Origin: Planctomycetia bacterium
GTDB lineage: Bacteria; Planctomycetota; Planctomycetia; Pirellulales; UBA1268
NCBI GenBank assembly: GCA_014192425.1
Contig: BJHK01000014.1
Location: 34,906-98,905, forward strand
Direction of reading: 5' to 3'
DNA length: 64,000 nucleotides
Part shown: piece by piece, positions 33,001 through 44,886 of the stretch
Layout of the letters: each line of letters opens with the position of its first letter
Numbering within the stretch: the stretch's first letter is position 1
Program-made: the position numbers and the translations under genes
The notes under the pieces: model-generated
Told to the model about the DNA's origin: nothing
Seen by the model: the letters and a program-made list of their open reading frames with translations, nothing else
Database searches by the model: none

Positions 33001-34935
33001 AAGCGCCAGTTCGGCGAGGGCGAGCTGCTTGACCGTCGCCAACGTCACCGGATGGTCGGCTCCCGCCGTCTCCTCCCAAATGGCAAGCGCGCGGCGCAGG
33101 GCCGCGGTCGCCTCGGCGTTCTGCTTCAGCGCCCTGTGGGCCCGTGCCAGCGGCAACAGCGTCGCGGCGATGTCCGGGTGACTCGCGCCAAGGGCGGCCT
33201 CCTGGAGCTGGATTGCCTTGCGGTAGAACACGATCGCGTCGGCGTACCCACCGGCGGGCTGCCGGGCATTGGCAAGATTGACGTAGGCATCGGCGACGTA
33301 TTCGTGCCCGTCGCCGAACTGCCGCGACCGGAGGCGGATGAAGTCGCCGCGCAGCCGCTCGCCATCCGGCCCGCGCCCCCCCTTCTCGAGCAGGGCCGCG
33401 ATGCCGTCGAACAGCCTGGCGAGTCTTTCATCCTCCTTCTTTCCCAGCCGCGGGCAGCGGCGTTCGATCAGCCGCCGGGCGAGGGCCCAGGCGTCGTCCG
33501 TCTGCCGCGCCTTCAGGGCGGCCTCCGCGATGAGGATGCCGGCCGACAGGCAGAGCGGGTGGGACGGCCCGTGGAGGCGGCGCATGGCCTTCAGGGCCTG
33601 TTCGCCCAACGCCGTCGCAGCCGCCGCATCGCCGTTGGAGAGCAGGCACCTGGCCAGGCCGAGCTGATCCTCCGCGTTGGCGGCCTGCGCCTCCGGCTCG
33701 CCGCCCTCGTCGGCCTCGAGCGCGAGCCTGAAAAGTTCTGCCGCGGTGTCGGCGGCGCCGGCTTCGAGAAACACGTCGGCCGCCACCCGCAGGCTCCGCG
33801 TCGCCGTCGCTCCCCCGGCTGCAGCCCGCTGTTTCAACCGTTCCACGAGCCGGGTGACGGCTTCGTCGGCGCGGTCGAAATCACCGCGGGCCGCCGCGAT
33901 CTCCACCAGCATGATCTCGTCGAGCGCGGCAGCGTCCTCCCCGCCGCCGTCCTTTCCGCCGTCGAGCACCAACGCCCGCCGCACCGCCTCCTCGGCCGGC
34001 GAATAGTCCTCGACCGCCAGATGCAGCCGGGCCGAGTCTCGCAGCAGTTCGGCCAGGGCATTGCGATCGCAGCCGGCATCCTTCTCACCAGCCGCCGCCG
34101 CGGCGTTGACCACGGCGATCGCCTCCGTCCACTGGCCCGCCAGGGCCAGCGCCCGACCATACTCCCCCGCAGCAGCGAGCGTCGAGGCGTGGCCGGCACC
34201 GAGGTGGCCGGCCCGCGGCTCGTACTGCCGTTTTCGTGCGGCGGCCGCGGCGGCGTGGTCACCGAGGGCCGCATACACCTCCGCGAGCTCCGCGTTCGCC
34301 CGCGCCGTCACCTCGTGCTCCGGCTCCAGGTCCTTCTGCAGGATGTCCACCGCGCGCACGAGTTCGTCGCGGGCCTGGAGCGTGAAGGCATGTTCCGGCC
34401 CCACGGCGGCGTCGAGCATCGCCAGGGCCCGCTTCATCGTCCCCAGCATGCGATCGACACGCCCCGCCGCGGCATGGATCTTTCCGAGAAGCAGCAGAGC
34501 CGCGGCCTGGGGCACGCCGTACTGCTCCTGCCCCGCCTCGATCAAAGGATCGCGCAGGTCTACGGCCCGCGTTAAGGGCACCTCGGCCTCGGGGAGTTTC
34601 CCCTGGGCGAAGAGAATCTGCCCGGCGGCGTCGAGGATCGGCAGCAGGTCGGGGTGGTCGTTGCCCTTGGTCTTCTTGACGCGGCTGCTCGCCGACCGCA
34701 GCGTCTCCAGGGCCCGGTCGAAATCGCCGGCGGCGCGGAGGGTTTCGGCCTGTGCGACCGCCGCCTCGACCCGCACGTCGGGCTGGTCGGGCAGGGGCGG
34801 GGTCGGTTTTCGCTCTCCCTGGGCGTGGCCCACGCCCGCCACGAGGCAGGCGAAGACGAACGTCGGCAGACGCCAGCCGGTCGCCGACGGCAACCACGCC
34901 GAGTTTGAGACCTTCCGAAGCATCGTCGCCAGCAT
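30019..34935 (-). CDS. Giant secreted tetratricopeptide-repeat protein
   Basis: About 1638 residues. Residues ~20-42 (TFVFACLVAGVGHAQG) are the hydrophobic part and cleavage region of a signal peptide. The mature chain is a long series of TPR units of the kinesin-light-chain/TPR_12 type, e.g. RALAIWEETAGADHPVTLAT and GASHPDIAATLLPLARAHRA. A Pro/Thr/Val linker near residues 765-795 splits it into two large halves. The C-terminal half is more divergent, mostly Ala/Arg helices. No enzyme domain is visible, so a scaffold for protein assembly at the envelope is the best reading. Several starts exist: GTG at 34953, and ATGs at 34935 and 34923; I took the first ATG. Confidence 0.8.
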   Translation of the reverse strand: MLATMLRKVSNSAWLPSATGWRLPTFVFACLVAGVGHAQGERKPTPPLPDQPDVRVEAAVAQAETLRAAGDFDRALETLRSASSRVKKTKGNDHPDLLPILDAAGQILFAQGKLPEAEVPLTRAVDLRDPLIEAGQEQYGVPQAAALLLLGKIHAAAGRVDRMLGTMKRALAMLDAAVGPEHAFTLQARDELVRAVDILQKDLEPEHEVTARANAELAEVYAALGDHAAAAAARKRQYEPRAGHLGAGHASTLAAAGEYGRALALAGQWTEAIAVVNAAAAAGEKDAGCDRNALAELLRDSARLHLAVEDYSPAEEAVRRALVLDGGKDGGGEDAAALDEIMLVEIAAARGDFDRADEAVTRLVERLKQRAAAGGATATRSLRVAADVFLEAGAADTAAELFRLALEADEGGEPEAQAANAEDQLGLARCLLSNGDAAAATALGEQALKAMRRLHGPSHPLCLSAGILIAEAALKARQTDDAWALARRLIERRCPRLGKKEDERLARLFDGIAALLEKGGRGPDGERLRGDFIRLRSRQFGDGHEYVADAYVNLANARQPAGGYADAIVFYRKAIQLQEAALGASHPDIAATLLPLARAHRALKQNAEATAALRRALAIWEETAGADHPVTLATVKQLALAELALGNRQAALPLMERLLAAYDKDPDTPAGDVMRLLTRLAEVHGALGANEAARRHLQRAAALEQQLASQEPSADAVGGLAELARVRRLLGEDDEAQGNLATARALAAKMQDAEAQLQRIESIAGVREPSQPTPTGPVVPQPPVVNPSPVVPPTSPAGEPLPARIEAAWKTLRGGDAAAARADMVAALAAEEAAGRGAEPPAADLLVALADMRERPLDDGTARRQYERALAIRRAKLGPEDPATVVAALRGASLDLARRDPAASRRIATLVGGPPRDGSAVDVGAAKELRVAVRHAVRIALAAEDAAAATGLIEAAARIVEPRDLTAILQLLDHVAEIESLPGAAADADTTPAARAAVVRDQLLAAVAAEGKAENARSGKGRLLMHRSLQAGRAGDARQARALAEAALAADRAEFGAVHPAPAADLLRLAALARAAGDAAASEQHAAASREARASLPAAPLAPWIDSLRRLVGTLIEQAQADEALRLARAAIEEESRAKGPRSQAIAVLIGDAARGYLVRGNTDRAMELLAEAVPMAADALGGGSATAVGLAVTLDRLRRPGTVMADTSPADERVAVDIVDLTTRELRTRALLPVPPAVTSAAAGGVGDSPAPFIPLAQSSLRLRIATARREEPSESAEADRSVTDWLRCGWERHCLGDPSGSEEAFAAAVRRAEGNGSSAGEDLLDALQASALAASDRGDTKTARSTLSRLGSLLVSARGADDPAVAAVAVQLADLVIPGGDLTYAAKMLDRARGIREKRFPAGSVEAAAVAVLDARLAAAHEDANLARERLAALRATLVPADEASGESPDPRRAWLLLAAARLAVRLGDVAAARDFLGVVRSSPAAVVGRGRLHAAVLAAETDAALRAADAATAERCAAALLDVSRTESDTDVGVALVWLARAEAALERAAWRQRAERATKLLIPGLGSMRPERFERDAMTAAVDLAELLAGAGAREPAVQLAQAAVAAADVCLAPADELAKRVTATAAGLAERQP

Positions 34936-35151
34936 CCCAGCACCCTCGAGCACGCCCGGGACGAACGCCGGGGAATCACAGGAGTCTAAGACGCCCCGTC
35001 AGCGGAAGCCACGGGCCCGTCGCCACCCCCGCTGCCGTGCCGGCCAACGCCGATGGCCAGGTGTCGCTCATGAAATTCTCACACCGGCCGGGCGGTAGCC
35101 CGGGGCACGCGATATCTTGGAAAGGGTTTTCGTATCGTTTGCGGAGGGCCG

Positions 35152-35970
35152 ATGCCGATGCTGGTGTCCCTGGCTGGTCAACCGGGCCGCATGGCGCGCG
35201 GGTGTTTCTTGGCGACGGTGGCGGTGGTGGTGTCGCTATTTCCGCCGCTCCGCTGCGGCGCGGCGGACCCGCCTGCACTCACCGCGGAGGAGGCCCGCAC
35301 TCTCGTCGCCAAGCGGGGCGGGCCGCTCCTCCTCGACGAGGTCGCGAGTCTGGACGTCGACGCCGCGAAAATCCTCGCGGCCCACGGAGCCGGCATCGCA
35401 CTCGACGCCCTGAAGGCCCTCCCGTTGCCGACGGCCACGGCGCTCGCGATGCATGGCCGGCAGCAGCCGGCTGCGGAAGCGGGCGATCCGGCGATACTCA
35501 TCGGCCGGCTGCGGACGATGCTGGTAGAGAGCCATGCCGATGGCGACTTGATGCGAGACATGATCGACGCGTTCGCGCCGCCGAACCCTGGCAGCCGGAC
35601 CAGTGCCTGGCTGTCGCTCGCAGGACTCGACGAGCTCGCCCCGGAGACTGCCCTGGCCCTGGCCATCCACGCCGGTCCGCTGGCGCTCGACGGCGTTCGC
35701 AGCCTGTCCGTGGAGTCGGCCCGGGCCCTCGCTGTTCACACCGGCGAACTGTCCCTCGGAGGCCTCGAGCAGCTCCCGGCGGACGTGGTTCGGGCGCTCG
35801 CCGACCACCGTGGACCGGTGGCGATCCCGGATCCCCTGCGCCCGGCCACACGGCTGCCGGACGCCGCTGCCACGGCCCGGCCGCCGGCGCCGGACAAGGC
35901 CAAAGAACCACCAGCCACCACGACCGAAGGCAACCGGCCCGACCCGGTGGCCAGCGGACCGAACCGATGA
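35152..35970 (+). CDS. Secreted leucine-rich-like repeat protein
   Basis: 272 residues. N-terminal hydrophobic region (residues ~14-36, ending RCGAADP) is a signal peptide. After it come irregular ~23-residue repeats: LLLDEVASLDVDAAKILAAH, IALDALKALPLPTATALAMH, LALDGVRSLSVESARALAVH and LSLGGLEQLPADVVRALADH, each with the pattern L-x-L-x-x-[LV]-x-x-L followed by an Ala-rich helix. This is a leucine-rich-repeat-like solenoid common in planctomycetes. The last 40 residues are Pro/Ala-rich. GGAG precedes the ATG at good spacing. The stop overlaps the cysteine desulfurase start. Function unknown; repeat type suits protein binding. Confidence 0.75.
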   Translation: MPMLVSLAGQPGRMARGCFLATVAVVVSLFPPLRCGAADPPALTAEEARTLVAKRGGPLLLDEVASLDVDAAKILAAHGAGIALDALKALPLPTATALAMHGRQQPAAEAGDPAILIGRLRTMLVESHADGDLMRDMIDAFAPPNPGSRTSAWLSLAGLDELAPETALALAIHAGPLALDGVRSLSVESARALAVHTGELSLGGLEQLPADVVRALADHRGPVAIPDPLRPATRLPDAAATARPPAPDKAKEPPATTTEGNRPDPVASGPNR

Positions 35971-37154
35971 CCGCGGCCGGTCCCGTGTTCCTCGACCACG
36001 CCGCGGCCACGCCGCTGCGACCCGAGGTGGCCGAGGAGCTGGCCCGCACGGCGACGGAGGCGTGGGCCAATCCGTCGAGCCCGCACGCGGCGGGCAGGCG
36101 GGCCAGGCGGGTGCTGGAGGAGTGCCGCGATCGCATCCTCGCGCTCGTCGGCGCCCGGGCCACGGGCAGCGGCCGCGACCGGCTGGTGTTCACCAGCGGC
36201 ACGACCGAGGCCAACCGGCTCGCCCTCCTCGGCATGGCCGCCGGGCAGGCCGGCACCGCCGGGTGCATCGCCTCGTCCGCCCGCGATCACGCCAGCGTGC
36301 GCGCGACGGCCAAGGAACTCGGGGACCGCGGCTGGCGGGTGTTCGAGCCGATGCTCGAACCGACCGGCGCGATCGATCGCGGCTGGACGTTTCCCGAGGA
36401 TGCCCCCCGCCCCCGGATCCTTTCCCTGACGCTCGTCTGCGGCCAGACGGGCACCCGTGAGTTCCGCGGCATCGGCCCCGCCGCCGACAGCGGCGGACGG
36501 GATGTGCTCCTCCACGCCGACGCCGCCCAGGCGATGCTCTGCCATCCGCCGTCGTTCGCCGATTCGGGATTCGCCACGCTCTCCCTCGCCCCCTGCAAGT
36601 TCGGTGGCCCGCGCGGAATCGGAGCCACGATTGTGCGGGCCGGCATCCCGTTCGCGGGCCTCGTGCCCGGCCCGCAGGAGGGGGGCCTGCGCGGCGGCAC
36701 GGAGGCCGTCCCCCTGGCCGCGGGCTTCGCCCGGGCGCTGGAGATCGTCATCACGGAGCAGCGCGTGGTGGCGGAGCGGCTTCGACTCCTGCGCGAGAGG
36801 TTGGCGACACGGCTCATCGCCGCGGCCCGGGCCGCGGGCATTCCGGCCGACATCGTCGCCGCCTGCGGAGACGCGGCGGCCAACCTCCTCGTGGTGACGT
36901 TTCCGGGGATCGACCGACAGGCGTTCGTGATGGCGGCCGACCTCGAGGGCGTCGCGTGCGCCAGCGGCACGGCCTGCGCGAGCGGTTCGAGCGAGCCGGC
37001 CCCGGCCGTTGCCGCGCTCCGGATCGGCAGCGAACTCGAACGGTCGGCGGTCCGCTTCAGCCTCGGCGCCGGCACGACGGAGGCGGAGATCGACGTGACG
37101 CTGGCCCGGCTGCAAGCGGTGTTTGGCAGGCGGCGGCAGTCCCAGGGGCCATGA
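35967..37154 (+). CDS. NifS/IscS-like cysteine desulfurase (class V aminotransferase)
   Basis: 395 residues. PLP enzyme that takes sulfur from cysteine to form a protein persulfide for Fe-S or thio-cofactor synthesis. Starts VFLDHAAATPLRPEVAEELA, then NPSSPHAAGRRARR, FTSGTTEANRLAL and LHADAAQA, which contacts PLP. The PLP lysine is K211 in APCKFGGPRG; the residue just before it is Cys, where His is usual. The active-site loop around residue 331 is CASGTACASGSSEP, with Cys present. Its ATG overlaps the repeat-protein stop, an odd partner. No iscU or sufE gene is near, so an accessory desulfurase is possible. High confidence in family, lower in pathway. Confidence 0.88.
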   Translation: MTAAGPVFLDHAAATPLRPEVAEELARTATEAWANPSSPHAAGRRARRVLEECRDRILALVGARATGSGRDRLVFTSGTTEANRLALLGMAAGQAGTAGCIASSARDHASVRATAKELGDRGWRVFEPMLEPTGAIDRGWTFPEDAPRPRILSLTLVCGQTGTREFRGIGPAADSGGRDVLLHADAAQAMLCHPPSFADSGFATLSLAPCKFGGPRGIGATIVRAGIPFAGLVPGPQEGGLRGGTEAVPLAAGFARALEIVITEQRVVAERLRLLRERLATRLIAAARAAGIPADIVAACGDAAANLLVVTFPGIDRQAFVMAADLEGVACASGTACASGSSEPAPAVAALRIGSELERSAVRFSLGAGTTEAEIDVTLARLQAVFGRRRQSQGP

Positions 37155-37347
37155 CGACCGGATGTCGATTCGCCGTCGGCCGGCCGCCGGACCCGCGCCC
37201 GGAGAACAACCGACGGGACGACCGACCGCTCCCGACGCCCGGTCGAACGCCACAGCGACGGTGGGCCTGCCGGCGTGAAGACCGTCGACTCCACAAGCCC
37301 GGGCCGTGAACCGTCCTGGTTTCAACTTTTCCTGGCTTTGCAGCCGA

Positions 37348-37368
37348 CACGCAACCAACACGCAACCG
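37348..37368. repeat. Two tandem ACACGCAACC units
   Basis: The decamer occurs twice with one A between, immediately before a short A/T-rich run. Could be a protein-binding array, or chance. Confidence 0.4.
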
Positions 37369-37466
37369 ACAAAAAATTATGATTTCGACCGGAATTCATT
37401 CCCCTGCGCCATGGGGAGCGTGGCTGGATGTTCTTATTCGTAGGTCACTACTCCATCCTCCTGTTC

Positions 37467-37481
37467 ATGTTCGAAGAACAT
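37467..37481. promoter_or_regulatory. Inverted repeat ATGTTC-GAA-GAACAT upstream of dnaN
   Basis: A perfect 6-bp dyad with three central bases, about 170 bases before the dnaN start. The form (GTTC...GAAC) recalls SOS/LexA-type boxes of some phyla, but the spacing is not known to match here. Regulator unknown. Confidence 0.35.
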
Positions 37482-37651
37482 CAATTCAGAAAACACAGCG
37501 GGCGGCCCATCCCCCAACGCGCCAAAGATGCGACATTCCCGGCCTGCGAAGGCCATTTTCCCCGGGGATTTATCGGGTACAGTAAGGGCTTTCCGCCGCC
37601 CCGCCACGACTGCCGGCGGCGGCCAAGAAACCTCGAGGACTGCAGGCTCCC

Positions 37652-38764
37652 ATGAAGGTCCGTTGCACGAGAGAACCGTTGCTCGCCGCGCTGCAAAGTG
37701 CCGCGGCCGTGGTGCCTGCACGGTCACCGAAGCCGGTGCTGACGAGCGTGAAGTTCGAGGCCGTCCGCGAGGAGGCGGTGCTGTCGGCGACCGATCTCGA
37801 GATCGGGATTCGCATCGTCGTGGAGGGCGTCGACGTCGCCGCACCCGGCGCCGTTCTCCTCCCCAGCGGCCGGCTGGCCGCCATCGTCCGGGAAAGTGCT
37901 CCGGGCACGGTGTTCGACATCCTCAGCGACGGCACGGCGACGGTCGTCAAGGCGCCGCGCAGCGAGTTTCGCCTCCCTGCGGAGGACCCGCTCGAGTTCC
38001 CGGCCGTCGCCACCTTTCCAGCCGACGCCTGCTTCGAGATCACCTCGCAACTCGCACGCGAGATCGTTCGGCGGACCGTGTTCGCGACCGACAACGAATC
38101 GAGCCGGTATGCGCTCGGCGGCGTGCTTGTGGAACTGACCGGCGAGTCGGTGCTTGCCGTCGGTACCGACGGCCGTCGGCTGGCGAAGATGGAGGGCCCG
38201 GCGCGGGTCCAGGGGGGAACGCCGGCGGCCGCGCAGCCGATCGTTCCGGCCCGGGCGATGCAGCTCATCGAGCGCTGCCTCGGCGGCGCCGACGTGCCGG
38301 TGCAGATCGCCGCCCGGCCGAACGAGATCCTCGTGCGGATCGGGCCGTCGACGATCTCGTCGCGGCTCGTCGACGGGCGGTTCCCACGCTGGCGAGACGT
38401 GTTTCCCGACCGTCCCGAAGCGGCCCGCGTGGCCCTGGTCTGCGGGCCCCTGATGGCCGCCGTCCGCCAGGCCGCGATCGTGACCAGCGAGCAGTCGAAA
38501 GGGGTCGATTTTTCGTTCGAGGCCGGCCAGCTCGTGCTCTCGGGCCGGTCGGCGGAGAGTGGCGAGAGCCGCGTCGAACTGCCGATCGACCATGCCGGTG
38601 CGACGGTGCGGATCAAGCTCGACCCGCGGTTCATGGTGGAGTTCCTCCGCGTCCTCGATCCGGCCACGGCCGTGACCGTCGAGCTCACCGACGCCCAGAG
38701 CGCCTGCGTGTGCCGCACCGAGGATGGCTACGGCTACGTGATCATGCCGCTGGCGGCCGACTGA
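37652..38764 (+). CDS. dnaN: DNA polymerase III beta subunit (sliding clamp)
   Basis: 370 residues, the usual clamp length. Forms the ring that holds the replicative polymerase and other enzymes on DNA. Blocks include KVRCTREPLLAALQSAAAVV at the start, LTSVKFEAVREEAVLSATDL, VLLPSGRLAAIVRES, LAVGTDGRRLAKME, DGRFPRWRDVFPD and EDGYGYVIMPLAAD at the C-terminus (the LP-containing tail matching the typical ending MPMRL or similar). It opens a three-gene run with a DUF721 gene and gyrB. dnaA and recF are not beside it, which differs from the common dnaA-dnaN-recF-gyrB order. Confidence 0.95.
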   Translation: MKVRCTREPLLAALQSAAAVVPARSPKPVLTSVKFEAVREEAVLSATDLEIGIRIVVEGVDVAAPGAVLLPSGRLAAIVRESAPGTVFDILSDGTATVVKAPRSEFRLPAEDPLEFPAVATFPADACFEITSQLAREIVRRTVFATDNESSRYALGGVLVELTGESVLAVGTDGRRLAKMEGPARVQGGTPAAAQPIVPARAMQLIERCLGGADVPVQIAARPNEILVRIGPSTISSRLVDGRFPRWRDVFPDRPEAARVALVCGPLMAAVRQAAIVTSEQSKGVDFSFEAGQLVLSGRSAESGESRVELPIDHAGATVRIKLDPRFMVEFLRVLDPATAVTVELTDAQSACVCRTEDGYGYVIMPLAAD

Positions 38765-38784
38765 CCGATCCCGAGAATGTCCGC

Positions 38785-41618
<2,834 letters not shown>

Positions 41619-41665
41619 TTGTCGCGCCGTCGCCGCCGTCCCGGCGTCGGCTCCGGCTTACGGTC

Positions 41666-41682
41666 GCCGGGCGGAGCCCGGC
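41666..41682. repeat. REP-like hairpin, arms GCCGGGC/GCCCGGC
   Basis: A perfect 7-bp stem with loop GGA shortly after the gyrB stop. Arms and the flanking TC / TCC match the hairpin in the 90-bp array near 47.5 kb read on the opposite strand. It could also act as a gyrB terminator element. Confidence 0.55.
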
Positions 41683-41794
41683 TCCGGCGGCGGACTCCGT
41701 CCGCCGCCAGGTCCGAGTGAGCGAAGGGCAGGAAGGCGGGGGCGGGTCCGCGGCGACCGGCATGCACGGGCACCGCAGTCAGTCAGGCTTCAAG

Positions 41795-41876
41795 CGGAGG
41801 GCATGGGACTCGAACCCACAACCCCTTTCGGGGCACGACATTTCCAGTGTCGCCGCTAGCCATTCGCTTACCCTCC
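41795..41876 (-). tRNA. tRNA-Ser (anticodon GGA)
   Basis: 82 bases, class II tRNA. Acceptor arm GGAGGGT pairs with GCCCTCC (last pair U-G), the anticodon arm is CGACA-CTGGAAA-TGTCG with GGA at positions 34-36 (reads UCC, and UCU by wobble). The long variable arm is CCCC-GAAA-GGGG. The T arm is GTGGG-TTCGAGT-CCCAT. Discriminator G, as expected for serine. CCA is not encoded. A TATATT that could be a -10 box lies 24 bases upstream on the minus strand (41900-41905). Confidence 0.95.
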
Positions 41877-42069
41877 GAACATGCCGCGGATGCCATGCGA
41901 ATATACCACCCACAATCCGCCCCGGCCCGGCGTTTCCCGGCGCCACGGCCACGCGTTGACGGCGTCCCCCGGCGAACGTAGATTCGACCCGTTTTCCTCC
42001 GGTTTTCCGGCTCCCTGACCGGCGCCGGCGTCGTCCTCGTTCCTTCTCGCGAAAGGTCTCGTGCAGCCC

Positions 42070-44853
42070 ATGGCAACCTCCCTCGGAAAAAAGTCCGCCA
42101 AGAAGTCCGCTCGGAAGCCGGGAGGCGGGGGAAAGTCGGAGCGCATGATCTACTGCTTCGGCGCCAAACGGTGCGACGGCGACGGCACGATGAAGCCGCT
42201 CCTCGGTGGCAAGGGGGCGAACCTCGCGCAGATGACGAAGATCGGGCTCCCCGTGCCCCCCGGGTTCACGATCACCACGCAGGTCTGCATCGACTACTAC
42301 AAGAACCACAAGAAGTTCCCCAAGGGCCTCGAGGAGGAGGTCGCCTCCGCCATGAAGCTCATGGAGAAGGAGACCGGGAAGAAGTTCGGCGACCCGCACA
42401 ACGCCCTCCTCGTCAGCGTCCGCTCCGGCGCCCGCGACAGCATGCCGGGGATGATGGACACGATCCTCAACCTCGGCCTCAACGACGACACGGTGAAGGG
42501 GCTCGCCGCAGCCACCGGCAATCCGCGGTTCGCCTACGACTCCTACCGCCGCTTCATCCAGATGTACGGCGACGTCGTCATGGGCGTGCAGAAGCGGCAT
42601 GAAAACGAGCACGACCCCTTCGAGGAGACGATGGAGGGGCTGAAGCACCAGCTCGGGATCCACGACGACACCGACCTCACCGAGGCGCACCTCCGCGAGC
42701 TCATCAGCCGCTACCTGCGGCTCATCAAGGAGCGGACCGGCAAGACCTTCCCGCAGGAGCCCTTCGGGCAGCTGATGGGCGCGGTGGGCGCCGTGTTCGG
42801 CAGCTGGATGAACGAGCGGGCGATCCTCTACCGCCGCAAGTACAAGATCCCCGACGAGTGGGGCACCGCCGTCAATGTCCAGAGCATGGTGTTCGGCAAC
42901 ATGGGTGACGACTGCGCCACCGGCGTGGCCTTCACCCGCGACCCGGCCACCGGTGAGGACGTGTTCTACGGCGAGTACCTCGTCAACGCCCAGGGGGAGG
43001 ACGTGGTGGCCGGCGTGCGGACGCCGAAGCCCGTGGCCGAGATGGCCCACGAGCCGATGTTCGCCGGCACCTACAAGCAGCTGGAGAAGGTCCGGGCCAC
43101 GCTCGAGAAGAAGTTCGGCGATGTCCAGGACTTCGAGTTCACCGTCGAGAAGAAGAAGCTCTACATGCTGCAGACGCGGCACGGCAAGCGGACGGCGCTG
43201 GCCTACGTGAAGATCGCCCACGACATGGTCAAGCAGAAGCTGATGACTGCCGAGCATGCGATCCAGTCAGCCGATCCCGATGCGCTGTCGCAGCTGTTGG
43301 CGCCGATCTTCGACCGCCATGACTACGAGGGGGCGAAGAAGGGGGGGCGGCTGCTGACGACGGGCCTGCCCGCCGGCCCCGGCGCCGCGACGGGCCAGCT
43401 CGTGTTCTCCGCCGCCAAGGCCGAGGAACTGGCCCACAAGGGGACGCATGTCGTCCTCGCCCGCGTCGAGACGAGTCCCGAAGACCTGCGCGGCATGATC
43501 GCCGCCGAGGGCATTCTCACCAGCCGCGGCGGCGTCTCCAGCCACGCCGCGCTCGTGGCCCGGCAGATGGGCAAGGTGTGCGTGGCCGGTGCGGGGGCGA
43601 TCCAGATCGACTATGCCGCGGGCACGCTCAAGTGCGCCGGGCAGACGCTCCGCGAGGGGGATGCGATCTCGATCAACGGCTCCACGGGCGAGGTCTTCGC
43701 CGGCGGCATCAAGACGGCCGACAGCGAGCTCAAGCAGGTGCTGATCGCCAAGACGATGAAGCCCGCCGATTCGGAGGTCTTCCAGTACTACGACTTCATC
43801 ATGAAGCTGGCCGACAAGCACCGCAAACTCGGCATCCGCACCAACGCCGACACGCCCGAGCAGGTCCGGCACGCCATCGCCTTCGGCGCCGAGGGAATCG
43901 GCCTGACGCGGACCGAGCACATGTTCTTCGAGGGCGACCGCATCGATGCCATGCGGGAGATGATCCTCGCCGAGAACGAGGAGGTGCGCCGCGAGGCTCT
44001 CGCCAAGCTCCTCCCCTACCAGCGGGACGACTTCGAGGGCATCTTCCGGGCCCTCGAGGGCCGGCCGGCCACGATCCGCTTTCTCGACCCGCCGCTGCAC
44101 GAGTTCGTGCCGCATGACGAGAAGGCCCAGGCCGACTTGGCGAAGAAGCTCCGCCTCCCGGTGGAGACGGTCAAGGCCCGCGTCCATGCCCTGCACGAGT
44201 TCAACCCGATGCTCGGCCATCGTGGCTGCCGCCTCGGCATCAGCTACCCGGAGATTTCCGAGATGCAGGCCCGGGCGGTGTTCGAGGCCGCCGCCAAGGT
44301 CCAGAAGGACGGCGTCAAGGTGAAGCCGGAGATCATGATCCCGCTCGTCGGCTTCAAGAAGGAGCTCGACCACCAGGTGGCGATCGTGCACGCCGTGGCG
44401 GAGAAGGTGCAGAAGGAGACGGGGCAGAAGATCAAGTACCTCGTCGGGACGATGATCGAGATCCCGCGTGGCGCCCTGACCGCGGACGAGATCGCCGAGA
44501 CGGCCGAGTTCTTCTCCTTCGGGACCAACGACCTCACCCAGACCTGCCTGGGAATGAGCCGCGACGACATGGGCTCGTTCCTGCAGAAGTACACCGAGGA
44601 GGGGATCTTCAAGGCCAATCCGTTCGCCTCGATCGACGCCAGCGGCGTCGGCCAGTTGATGGAGATCGCCGCCGAACGCGGCCGCAAGACCCGCAAGGAC
44701 ATCAAGCTCGGGATCTGCGGCGAGCATGGCGGCGATCCCCACTCGGTGATCTTCTGTCACAAAGTCGGCCTCGACTACGTGAGCTGCTCGCCGTTCCGGC
44801 TGCCGGTGGCCCGGCTGGCTGCCGCCCAGGCGGCCCTCGGCAAGACCTACTGA
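42070..44853 (+). CDS. ppdK: Pyruvate phosphate dikinase
   Basis: 927 residues. Interconverts PEP + AMP + PPi and pyruvate + ATP + Pi. The N-terminal ATP-grasp domain has [20 protein letters not shown] and [20 protein letters not shown]. The phospho-carrier histidine is H492 in [16 protein letters not shown], where the usual Met-Thr is Val-Ser. The C-terminal PEP/pyruvate domain has [29 protein letters not shown] and the catalytic Cys (C883) in [10 protein letters not shown]. All key residues are there. The basic Lys/Gly-rich first 25 residues are a non-conserved extension. A GTG nine bases upstream, at better spacing from AAAGG, is a possible start. Confidence 0.95.
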   Translation: MATSLGKKSAKKSARKPGGGGKSERMIYCFGAKRCDGDGTMKPLLGGKGANLAQMTKIGLPVPPGFTITTQVCIDYYKNHKKFPKGLEEEVASAMKLMEKETGKKFGDPHNALLVSVRSGARDSMPGMMDTILNLGLNDDTVKGLAAATGNPRFAYDSYRRFIQMYGDVVMGVQKRHENEHDPFEETMEGLKHQLGIHDDTDLTEAHLRELISRYLRLIKERTGKTFPQEPFGQLMGAVGAVFGSWMNERAILYRRKYKIPDEWGTAVNVQSMVFGNMGDDCATGVAFTRDPATGEDVFYGEYLVNAQGEDVVAGVRTPKPVAEMAHEPMFAGTYKQLEKVRATLEKKFGDVQDFEFTVEKKKLYMLQTRHGKRTALAYVKIAHDMVKQKLMTAEHAIQSADPDALSQLLAPIFDRHDYEGAKKGGRLLTTGLPAGPGAATGQLVFSAAKAEELAHKGTHVVLARVETSPEDLRGMIAAEGILTSRGGVSSHAALVARQMGKVCVAGAGAIQIDYAAGTLKCAGQTLREGDAISINGSTGEVFAGGIKTADSELKQVLIAKTMKPADSEVFQYYDFIMKLADKHRKLGIRTNADTPEQVRHAIAFGAEGIGLTRTEHMFFEGDRIDAMREMILAENEEVRREALAKLLPYQRDDFEGIFRALEGRPATIRFLDPPLHEFVPHDEKAQADLAKKLRLPVETVKARVHALHEFNPMLGHRGCRLGISYPEISEMQARAVFEAAAKVQKDGVKVKPEIMIPLVGFKKELDHQVAIVHAVAEKVQKETGQKIKYLVGTMIEIPRGALTADEIAETAEFFSFGTNDLTQTCLGMSRDDMGSFLQKYTEEGIFKANPFASIDASGVGQLMEIAAERGRKTRKDIKLGICGEHGGDPHSVIFCHKVGLDYVSCSPFRLPVARLAAAQAALGKTY

Positions 44854-44886
44854 GGAAGTAGCAGGCGGCCCGGCGCGGGCCTCGAC

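Larger units (their letters stand above)
37155..37651. other. Non-coding stretch upstream of dnaN with short repeats
   Basis: About 500 bases with no convincing gene. The second half is visibly lower in GC than the surroundings. It holds two copies of ACACGCAACC one base apart (37348-37368), a short A/T-rich run just after (AAAAAATTATGATTT), and a perfect 6-bp inverted repeat ATGTTC GAA GAACAT (37467-37481). I see no clear run of DnaA boxes. It must contain the dnaN promoter, and could hold further control sites. The small open frame overlapping the dnaN start looks spurious. Confidence 0.5.

Noticed and set aside
31681..34575. Plus-strand open frame of about 964 codons across the giant TPR gene
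   Set aside because: No domain, and Arg/Gly-rich. The minus strand has periodic TPR units and a signal peptide.
37155..37651. Replication origin with DnaA-box cluster
   Set aside because: I could not find convincing DnaA boxes. Only short repeats and a dyad are present, so I report the gap as unexplained rather than as an origin.
37428..37655. Small 75-codon open frame just ahead of dnaN
   Set aside because: It overlaps the dnaN start, has no ribosome binding site, and its translation has no family look.
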